Assembly: GCA_017959525.1 (NCBI GenBank)
Contig: JAGDAL010000168.1
Coordinates: 1 to 5,622 of the forward strand
Origin: Lachnospiraceae bacterium
GTDB taxonomy: Bacteria > Bacillota > Clostridia > Lachnospirales > Lachnospiraceae
Length of the DNA stretch: 5,622 bases
Direction: 5' to 3'
Shown: one piece after another, positions 1 to 5,622 of the stretch
Position numbering within the stretch: position 1 is the first letter of the stretch
Layout of the letters: every line of letters begins with the position of its first letter
Notes under the pieces: generated by a model
What the model saw: only the letters and a program-made list of their open reading frames with translations
What the model was told of the DNA's origin: nothing
The model's database searches: none
Made by a program: the position numbers and the translations under genes

Positions 1-1655
1 ATGATCTCGTAGCTGCCGCTTTCCCCTGCCGCAGCTCCGTCCTTCTTTTCGGAGCGGGTAACCTCGGTCTTTCTTGCTGCGGTCTGGATCATGTGCCCGT
101 CAAACCAGACCTCGCCGTATTCGGTATAGCGGTACTCCTCAATGGACTTTTCGTCCCGGTGGACCCGCTTGTCCGCGGAATCAAAGAGGATGAAGGAGGG
201 ACCGCAAAGCCCACCCGACGCTTCGGGATGAAGGACACATTCAAAGGTGATCTTCTTAATTTTCTGTTCGGCCTGGATCCCTCTCGCGATATAGCTTCTG
301 TAGTCCCCGCAGGCAAAGTCGGGCTCTCCCTCCGTCTCATCTGCGCCCGCTTTGCTTTCCCGGTCGATGAGTTTTACCATGGCGTCGGCAAATTCCGGAT
401 CATAGGCGGCTCCCGCATTCCGGATCAGGATCTCCCTGGCAAGATACTCCGGCATGGCGCCGTGGTGGTGCTGCCTGGTGATCATGGAGATATAGCCGTC
501 CGCAACGGCGATGATCCTTGCGATCTCGGGGATGTCCTGGCCTTTCAGGCCGTTAGGATAGCCTTTGCCGTCATAGCGCTCGTGGCTGGAAAGGGCTCCC
601 TGACTCAGGTAGGGGTATTCGGTGATGTTGGAGAGGATCTCCTCGCCGATGAGGGGTTTTGCCTTCAGGATCTCCGGGTCCAGCATCTCGGGATCCGCAT
701 CGCTCTGGATCACGCTGTCCGGAAGCCCCACCTGACCCACATCGTGAAGGAGGGCTGCATAATAGACCTTTTCGCAGTAGTCCTCGTCGTGCCCGGTGAC
801 CTGTGCGATCTTCCTTGCGGTCTCGGCAATGAGAACCGCATTGCCCCGGGTCATCTCGTCCTTTTTTTCGGCAGCGGAAACGAAGGCCTTCGCCGTCTGG
901 TCAAAGAGCCTCTGCATCCGCTTTCTTTCACCCTGCATGTTCTCGATCTCGATCTGGTGGGCATGCTCCACGGTATCGTTGATGTCCATGTAGGTGAAGA
1001 AATAGAGACAGATGGAGACGATGACCATGGCCATGTTGACGATGGAAACACCGTAGAGGAAAATCTGAATCACACCGATGAGGATCGGCACAAAAATGTA
1101 TAAGGTCAGCGCCGTAAAAATCCACTTACTGAAGATTTTCCGATACTGGACAATGACCGTGAACTGAATCAACGGGCAGATCACCGGCACGATATAAGCA
1201 ATCAAGAATCCACTACCACGATGGTAGACATTGTCCGCATCGATGTAATAATAGAGTCCCATATAATGCGCCAGTATCGACAGCATCATACCCATGATGG
1301 CGGCAATACCGGAGAACTTCAGTCGTCCCGGGATGCGCTCCACCTTACCTTCCACCACCAATAAATCCATCAGGTACAGATTGAAGGTCAGCACAATCTG
1401 TGATGTCAAAAAGAACACCAAGAAATTGCTCAGCGGTATCATCACATCTGCCAGTTTGCCGCTAACGCCTCGGAACACATACGCTTCCCGATCGAAGAAC
1501 AACAGCAACGTCGCCGTCACTTCCATCATAATCAAAATCCACTTCCTGCGCTTGGACAAAAAGTCCGTAATTAAGAGCAGGACTGCGATGGTCAGACATG
1601 CAGCCGAGAGGCCAAGCATAATATCCAGTTGGTGTTGTACTAAAAACTCATACAT
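1..1655 (-). CDS. Seven-helix membrane protein with degenerate HD-GYP domain (3' end missing)
   Basis: The ATG at 1653-1655 opens 551 uninterrupted codons that run off the left edge; I translated it by hand and the frame holds throughout. An AAAGGAG site 9 bases upstream supports the start. Residues 1-222 contain about seven hydrophobic segments (near 13-30, 38-55, 71-98, 115-138, 148-170, 178-200, 204-222). A charged helical linker follows (about 223-255), then an HD-GYP domain (about 256-435). HD-GYP enzymes hydrolyse cyclic di-GMP. The motifs seen are H304-D305 in LLHDVGQVGLPD, H358-E359, DGKGYP (362-367) and VAD (384-386). Key positions are altered: GHS is GN at 271-272, HDxGK is HDVGQ (Q308), the HPxxG histidine is K333, and HHE is SHE (S357). 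Hydrolase activity is therefore doubtful; cyclic-dinucleotide binding or scaffolding is possible. Residues about 440-551 form an extra domain I cannot name, with a FEC...PSFILFDSADKRVH stretch. Codon use changes sharply near residue 190. It is the third gene of the operon. Confidence 0.88.
   Translation of the reverse strand, partial: MYEFLVQHQLDIMLGLSAACLTIAVLLLITDFLSKRRKWILIMMEVTATLLLFFDREAYVFRGVSGKLADVMIPLSNFLVFFLTSQIVLTFNLYLMDLLVVEGKVERIPGRLKFSGIAAIMGMMLSILAHYMGLYYYIDADNVYHRGSGFLIAYIVPVICPLIQFTVIVQYRKIFSKWIFTALTLYIFVPILIGVIQIFLYGVSIVNMAMVIVSICLYFFTYMDINDTVEHAHQIEIENMQGERKRMQRLFDQTAKAFVSAAEKKDEMTRGNAVLIAETARKIAQVTGHDEDYCEKVYYAALLHDVGQVGLPDSVIQSDADPEMLDPEILKAKPLIGEEILSNITEYPYLSQGALSSHERYDGKGYPNGLKGQDIPEIARIIAVADGYISMITRQHHHGAMPEYLAREILIRNAGAAYDPEFADAMVKLIDRESKAGADETEGEPDFACGDYRSYIARGIQAEQKIKKITFECVLHPEASGGLCGPSFILFDSADKRVHRDEKSIEEYRYTEYGEVWFDGHMIQTAARKTEVTRSEKKDGAAAGESGSYEI
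1060..1103. other. Composition and codon-use breakpoint inside the HD-GYP gene
   Basis: Codons 1-185 of the minus-strand gene use TTA or TTG for leucine 13 times; none of the 21 leucine codons after 185 does. For isoleucine, residues 1-198 have 13 ATT, 9 ATC and 2 ATA, while residues 199-551 have 27 ATC, 3 ATT and no ATA. Hand counts of seven 60-base lines between 1 and 900 gave 233/420 G+C (55%); four lines between 1081 and 1560 gave 103/240 (43%). The change is placed between the last TTA codon (1101-1103) and the last ATT of the membrane half (about 1062-1064). It lies within the predicted sixth membrane segment. Confidence 0.7.
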
Positions 1656-1664
1656 GAATGTTCG

Positions 1665-1671
1665 CTCCTTT
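1665..1671 (-). promoter_or_regulatory. Ribosome binding site of the HD-GYP gene
   Basis: On the minus strand AAAGGAG lies 9 bases before the ATG at 1655, in the 23-base gap after the regulator's TAG (1679-1681). It fixes the start of a gene whose other end is not visible, and it shows the gene is translated from its own site rather than by stop-start overlap. Confidence 0.8.
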
Positions 1672-1678
1672 GTCTCGC

Positions 1679-2437
1679 CTATTTATGAAGGACGAAGAAC
1701 GCTTGTAGTTTTTCCAACAATTCCTCCCGTTGGATGGTCTTCAAAAAATATCCTTCCGGGCGAAGCGCCACTACGGCCATAACACTTTCCTTGTCCCCTT
1801 TTCCCGTGAGGAACATGACCGGAATGTGTTTCGTCTCGTCTTCGCTTCGTAGCATTTCCAACACCTGCGGGCCACTGGTTACCGGCATCTCATGGTCTAA
1901 TAGAATCAGATCCACCTTATTCTTGCTCAGGTACTTAATGGCCTGCATACCGGAATTGGCCATAGCCACCTTAAAGTCATCCTTCAGCCATTGGCGCACT
2001 AAGGATAGATAGCCCGGATCATCATCCACAATCAAAATCCGCTTCTTAAAATCTCCCATATCCACGCGCTTGAAGTAATCCCCAACCGTATCCACAAACT
2101 CCTGGTTGTCCACCGGTCGGGTGAATACCGTATAGATATGCTCCTCCGGAATACGCCCCGCCACATAGGAAAAATCATCCGGTTCTCCCACCAGAATCAG
2201 ATGCGCCCCTCGATCATCCATGTTATCTGCCAAAAAATGCAGCACATCATCCGCCGGATACGCATCCTTATCCAGATAAAGAGCGATCAGTTGATTCTCG
2301 CCCCAGGCCTTATTAATCGCATCCACTTTGCAGGGAACGAACTCGCAGTCATACCCTGCATCCTGCACCTTTTTTACCAGCACGCGTACGATAAAGGTTT
2401 CTTTGTCTCCCGTAAAAATCATCCGGTTTTTTGCCAT
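1679..2437 (-). CDS. Two-receiver response regulator without output domain
   Basis: This 252-residue, soluble protein consists of two CheY-like receiver folds. The C-terminal one (about 132-250) is intact: acidic residues D138-D140 in ILIVDDDP, phospho-acceptor D181 in LLDHEMP, T211 in FLTGKGD and K233 in YFLKTI. The N-terminal one (about 4-123) aligns along its length but is degenerate. The acidic pocket reads TGDK, the Thr position is G84, and the Lys position is R107 (TRPV). An Asp (D56 in LYLDKD) may sit at the old acceptor site, in a loop about three residues shorter. No DNA-binding, GGDEF, HD or methylesterase domain follows, so output must be through protein contacts or as a phosphate sink. 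The ATG at 2435-2437 has a GGGGAG site 6 bases upstream, and the stop is TAG. It starts 19 bases after the kinase stop and ends 23 bases before the HD-GYP start. The kinase's Hpt is the likely phosphodonor (inference). Confidence 0.92.
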   Translation of the reverse strand: MAKNRMIFTGDKETFIVRVLVKKVQDAGYDCEFVPCKVDAINKAWGENQLIALYLDKDAYPADDVLHFLADNMDDRGAHLILVGEPDDFSYVAGRIPEEHIYTVFTRPVDNQEFVDTVGDYFKRVDMGDFKKRILIVDDDPGYLSLVRQWLKDDFKVAMANSGMQAIKYLSKNKVDLILLDHEMPVTSGPQVLEMLRSEDETKHIPVMFLTGKGDKESVMAVVALRPEGYFLKTIQREELLEKLQAFFVLHK

Positions 2438-2443
2438 ATCCTT

Positions 2444-2449
2444 CTCCCC
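2444..2449 (-). promoter_or_regulatory. Ribosome binding site of the response regulator
   Basis: On the minus strand GGGGAG lies 6 bases before the ATG at 2437, followed by a second purine run AAGGA that nearly touches the start codon. It sits in the 19-base gap after the kinase's tandem TAA TAA stops (2454-2459) and supports translation from one shared message. Confidence 0.78.
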
Positions 2450-2456
2450 AGTGTTA

Positions 2457-5400
2457 TTACTTCTTCTGGATCAACGCTTCCAAACCATCCCAATCGAAGT
2501 TCTTAAGCGCCTTTTGCATGTCATTTACCAGGCTCTCATCCTCCGGCGGCAGGCGATGTTCCTTCAGCTGATCCAGAATCATCTCTACCGCATCGTAATC
2601 CATCTGCGGGATTACATCCGACAATGCCTCGTATGCATCCTTCAAGTCTGCCTCACTAATCTCTTCCTTCTCGGAATCATCCACATCCGACTCATTGAGG
2701 CGGGCAAGCTTGTCCTTGTAAGACAAGTACTCCGTCATCATGGCGCCGTTGTGGTCATCAATATAATCCTTATCCTGATTGTTGCCGGCCTGTTCCAAAT
2801 CCGCCGTCATCTGCGCTAAGGCCGTAGCACCGATGATACGGGCCGAGCTCTTTAACGCATGCACCTTAATGGTGTAGAGGCGAATGTTGCCGGTCTCATA
2901 GGCATCGGAAATCACCTTGGCATTGCTCTCGATGGTATCTAAGAACAACCGCAAAGAGAACAGAAGGTTCATAATTCCTCCGGAATTCTTGATACCTTCC
3001 TCTACATTTAAGCCTTCCGTCTCGTATACCCACATCATGTTTTCCGGCATCTCGGTCACTTCTTCGAAGACCGCATTCTGATCCGGCTTCTCCATCATGG
3101 ATTCCGGCAAATGCTTCATAATGGTGCGCTCTAAGACTTCACTCTCCACCGGCTTTGCTAGGTATCCGTTGAATCCCTTGGATCGATAGAACTCTTCTCC
3201 GGCCACGGAGTTGGCGGTTAAGGCATACACCGGAAGGTCCGGCGCAAACTTACGAATCTCCGCTACCGTTTCAATACCATCCATGCCCGGCATCATATGA
3301 TCGAGAAGCACCACATCGAAGTGATTGTCCCGAATCATATCCAAGGCATCTTCGCCGCTTAGTGCCGTGGTGACAAATACCTTGGTTGCCTTTAATAAGC
3401 CCTTGATGACGTTTAGGTTCATCGGGTTATCATCTACGACCAGAATGTCCGCATCCGGTGCGATGAACTTCGGAATGTACGGACCTGCCACCTTGGTTTC
3501 ATCATGTTCGATAAAGGCTCCAAGCGGAGTATCATCTACAATCTTTTGGTCTACCGTTAAGATGAATTCACTACCTTCGCCGTAGACGCTCTCACACCAG
3601 AGTTGACCATTCATCAACTCTGCAAATTTTCTCGAAATATCCAGTCCCAAACCGGTTCCCTGGATGGCGCTGTTGCGTTCCTCATCCAAGCGCTCGTACG
3701 CAGAGAAAAGCTTATCCATATCCTCTGCCTTCACGCCCATACCCGTATCTTTGACGGAAAAACGCAGGCTTGCGATATCACCTTCTCTGGCCTCCATGGA
3801 AACAGATAACACGAATCCACCAATATCCGTATACTTCACTGCATTGGTCAAAAGATTCAGTACCACCTGTTTGATCTTACCCATATCACCGTAGAGCTGG
3901 CGCGGCATCACTTCGTCCACCACCACATCGAAGCTTAGCTGCTTCTCCGTACTGCGGACACGAATCATGGATACAATGGAGCGCAGCATCTCGCCCACTT
4001 CATACTCCTGCTCCACCAGATGCATCTTACCGGATTCAATCTTCGACATATCCAATAAGTCATTGATCAATCCAAGCAGGGACTCGGATGCATTTCGGAT
4101 GTCGTAAGCATAGTTCATCATGGATAAAAAGTAGGGTTGCGGTACGCCGGAAGCGTCCTCTCTTAGCACCATCTCATTCATACCCATAATGGTATTAATC
4201 GGCGTACGAATTTCATGAGACATATTTGCAAGGAATCGGGACTTGGCCGTGTTGGCGCGCTCCGCCTCTTCCTTGGCCTGGCGAATCTCATCATACTGTC
4301 TTCGTACAACGGTGGAATGCATGAATCGGTACACGATATATCCGGCAATGAGTGCCAAGCTGACCAACAGCAAAAGTTGGATAAACAACAATTCCATCAG
4401 TCGCGCCCGCTTGTGAATCCGATATACATCGTCCTGCAACACTTCTCCGGTAACCTTATTCAAAATCTCTACATGAAGGTCGTAATCTCCATACGGAAGA
4501 TCCGTATATTCCAATGCCGTCAGATTACTGCGGTTTGCCGTGATACCGTCATCCGGTCCACCCTCCAAGTACATATGGACCAAAGGATTAATCATGGTAT
4601 AGTCCATCACGGATGCCGCAATCTGCACACGTCCCTTGGATGCCGGAATGCGATATACGCCTTCCTTGTCCGGCTGCACGCGTTCGTCATCACAGGTGAT
4701 GGCGCGAATGCCGGTTTTAATCTGTTCCGCCTCCTCATAGTAGTTATCAATATTGACACTGATGGCACCGTTTCTACCCGGCAGGTACAGATTGCCCTCC
4801 CCATCCTGGCAACTGTAAGAATTGCTGGTGATGGCATACGGTAATCCATTCTCAATGGTAAAGAGACGGTAGTCCGTAATCTCGTTATTCAGAAGTTCAT
4901 TGCCGTCTACACTATATAGACCGTAGGAAGACAGAATCCAAACATTTCCCGCATGATCGAAATAGAGATCGTAGTTGTTGTTGTATGGGAAGGAAGTGAT
5001 ATTGGTAATCGACTCTTCCCCGCGCATGCACTCGATGGAGTTGGAGGTTACAATCCAATTCACATCCCGAATGTCATCGTGCTTGATGCGCAAAATAACA
5101 TCACTGGTCAATCCATCATCACGCGTAATATTGACAACTTCATTCTCACCAATGGCATAGATTCCGCCACCATCGGAGCCGGCTAAGATTACGCCGTCTT
5201 CCCGCTCCCATAAGGTAAGGAATACGGTATTGGTGACACCTTCCGCCACACCGACCGTACGAACCACTTTTCCATTTCTTACAACAGCCAGTCCGCCGTT
5301 GGTTCCGGCCAATACGCCACCATAGCGGGACGGAATGACACAACGTACATGGTTATTTGGCATTCCTTCTTCCGTAGTATAGGAAGTGATGCTGCGGTCC

Positions 5401-5622
5401 TTGCCGTAACATACCAGTCCATGATCATTGGTATAGGTCGCAATCCACAGATTGCCATCCGCATCTTCCGTCATACAACGGATACGCGTATCCGCAAGGA
5501 AAGCTCTTTTCCCGTACGTGGGGGACAGGATCCCGGATTCCTGCAGAAGCTTCGTCATCTTATCCCAGGAAAAATCCTTTGACTGCCCGGTTGCGGAGAC
5601 GGAGTATCCCTGTGCCGTGAAC
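2457..5622 (-). CDS. Reg_prop/Y_Y_Y hybrid sensor histidine kinase with receiver and Hpt domains (5' end missing)
   Basis: The frame is open to the right edge, 21 codons beyond the ATG at 5558, with no stop and no good ribosome site there, so the true start lies outside. Residues are numbered from that ATG. Residues 1-270 carry beta-propeller repeats of Reg_prop type ([50 protein letters not shown]). Residues about 300-380 look like a Y_Y_Y domain ([15 protein letters not shown]). One membrane helix (388-412) places these outside the cell. A coiled linker (415-440) leads to HisKA with H448 (MSHEIRTP). The HATPase has N572 in its N box, DTGMGV (604-609) and GTGLGL (634-639). The receiver (704-820) has D709-D710, acceptor D753 (LLDHMMP), T781 and K802. 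The Hpt (about 860-945) has H900 in VHALKSSAR. An acidic helical tail runs to residue 1033. All phosphotransfer residues look intact. Unlike Bacteroides hybrid regulators of similar sensor type, there is no AraC-type DNA-binding domain. It is the first gene of the operon visible here. Confidence 0.93.
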   Translation of the reverse strand, partial: FTAQGYSVSATGQSKDFSWDKMTKLLQESGILSPTYGKRAFLADTRIRCMTEDADGNLWIATYTNDHGLVCYGKDRSITSYTTEEGMPNNHVRCVIPSRYGGVLAGTNGGLAVVRNGKVVRTVGVAEGVTNTVFLTLWEREDGVILAGSDGGGIYAIGENEVVNITRDDGLTSDVILRIKHDDIRDVNWIVTSNSIECMRGEESITNITSFPYNNNYDLYFDHAGNVWILSSYGLYSVDGNELLNNEITDYRLFTIENGLPYAITSNSYSCQDGEGNLYLPGRNGAISVNIDNYYEEAEQIKTGIRAITCDDERVQPDKEGVYRIPASKGRVQIAASVMDYTMINPLVHMYLEGGPDDGITANRSNLTALEYTDLPYGDYDLHVEILNKVTGEVLQDDVYRIHKRARLMELLFIQLLLLVSLALIAGYIVYRFMHSTVVRRQYDEIRQAKEEAERANTAKSRFLANMSHEIRTPINTIMGMNEMVLREDASGVPQPYFLSMMNYAYDIRNASESLLGLINDLLDMSKIESGKMHLVEQEYEVGEMLRSIVSMIRVRSTEKQLSFDVVVDEVMPRQLYGDMGKIKQVVLNLLTNAVKYTDIGGFVLSVSMEAREGDIASLRFSVKDTGMGVKAEDMDKLFSAYERLDEERNSAIQGTGLGLDISRKFAELMNGQLWCESVYGEGSEFILTVDQKIVDDTPLGAFIEHDETKVAGPYIPKFIAPDADILVVDDNPMNLNVIKGLLKATKVFVTTALSGEDALDMIRDNHFDVVLLDHMMPGMDGIETVAEIRKFAPDLPVYALTANSVAGEEFYRSKGFNGYLAKPVESEVLERTIMKHLPESMMEKPDQNAVFEEVTEMPENMMWVYETEGLNVEEGIKNSGGIMNLLFSLRLFLDTIESNAKVISDAYETGNIRLYTIKVHALKSSARIIGATALAQMTADLEQAGNNQDKDYIDDHNGAMMTEYLSYKDKLARLNESDVDDSEKEEISEADLKDAYEALSDVIPQMDYDAVEMILDQLKEHRLPPEDESLVNDMQKALKNFDWDGLEALIQKK

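Larger units (their letters stand above)
1..5622 (-). other. Three-gene signalling operon: hybrid kinase, dual-receiver regulator, HD-GYP membrane protein
   Basis: All three genes share the minus strand. The gaps are 19 bases (2438-2456) and 23 bases (1656-1678), each mostly filled by a ribosome binding site, with no room for a promoter or hairpin terminator. Co-transcription is therefore likely. Operon ends are outside the window on both sides, so further genes may belong to it. Confidence 0.8.

Noticed and set aside
941..957. Short tandem repeat TCTCGA TCTCGA TCT
   Set aside because: It encodes the alternating Ile-Glu part of the helical linker before the HD-GYP domain; ordinary coding sequence.
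93..1103. Plus-strand open frame of 336 codons
   Set aside because: It lies wholly opposite the HD-GYP gene, whose motifs are unmistakable. The GC-richer codons of that half remove stop codons from the opposite strand. Its translation shows no recognisable domain.
1..1655. Possible frameshift or pseudogene in the HD-GYP gene
   Set aside because: A codon-by-codon count gives exactly 551 open codons from 1655 to position 3, with recognisable motifs from end to end, so the odd residues are substitutions and not a frame error.
1656..1678. Internal promoter or terminator between regulator and HD-GYP gene
   Set aside because: The 23 bases hold only the ribosome binding site; no hairpin and no room for -35/-10 elements.
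1294..1782. Plus-strand open frame of 162 codons crossing the gap between two genes
   Set aside because: It overlaps the 5' end of the HD-GYP gene and the 3' end of the regulator on the other strand, and its composition is low-complexity Ser/Thr/Lys with no domain signal.
4215..4844. Plus-strand open frame of 209 codons
   Set aside because: It is antisense to the membrane helix and Y_Y_Y region of the kinase, with no ribosome site or domain seen; a shadow frame.
5556..5558. ATG as the true start of the kinase
   Set aside because: The frame stays open upstream to the window edge, no strong ribosome site precedes the ATG, and starting here would cut the beta-propeller and leave no export signal.

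Overview
The window is fully coding on the minus strand. It holds three signalling genes read from high to low coordinates, separated by only 19 and 23 bases, so they look like one operon. The protein types are most familiar to me from Gram-positive Clostridia, especially Lachnospiraceae (Butyrivibrio/Roseburia-like). They are a seven-helix membrane protein fused to an HD-GYP domain, a two-receiver response regulator without an output domain, and a Reg_prop sensor hybrid kinase. Strong Shine-Dalgarno sites fit that guess. The family assignment is from memory and motif reading; no database search was run.

Layout. From 5622 down to 2457 is a large hybrid sensor kinase whose N-terminus lies beyond the right edge. 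It has an extracytoplasmic beta-propeller and Y_Y_Y domain, one membrane helix, HisKA, HATPase, receiver and Hpt domains, and an acidic helical tail. From 2437 to 1679 is a 252-residue response regulator made of a degenerate receiver followed by an intact one. From 1655 to the left edge is a membrane protein with about seven helices, a coiled-coil linker, an HD-GYP domain and a C-terminal domain I cannot name; its 3' end is missing. No RNA genes, mobile elements, CRISPR, promoter or terminator were seen. The operon promoter must lie beyond 5622 and any terminator before position 1.

Working model (inference). The propeller senses an extracellular ligand and the kinase autophosphorylates at His448. 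Phosphate passes through its own receiver (Asp753) to its Hpt (His900), and then to Asp181 of the small two-receiver protein. No DNA-binding domain is visible in any of the three, so the output is probably protein-protein, plausibly with the membrane HD-GYP protein encoded just downstream.

Two points stand out. The HD-GYP domain keeps its outline (HD, DGxGYP, VAD) but has lost most metal-binding and catalytic positions, so it looks like a pseudo-phosphodiesterase. The same gene also changes base composition and codon use abruptly at about 1060-1103, inside the last part of its membrane region. This suggests a chimeric gene, by recombination or misassembly.
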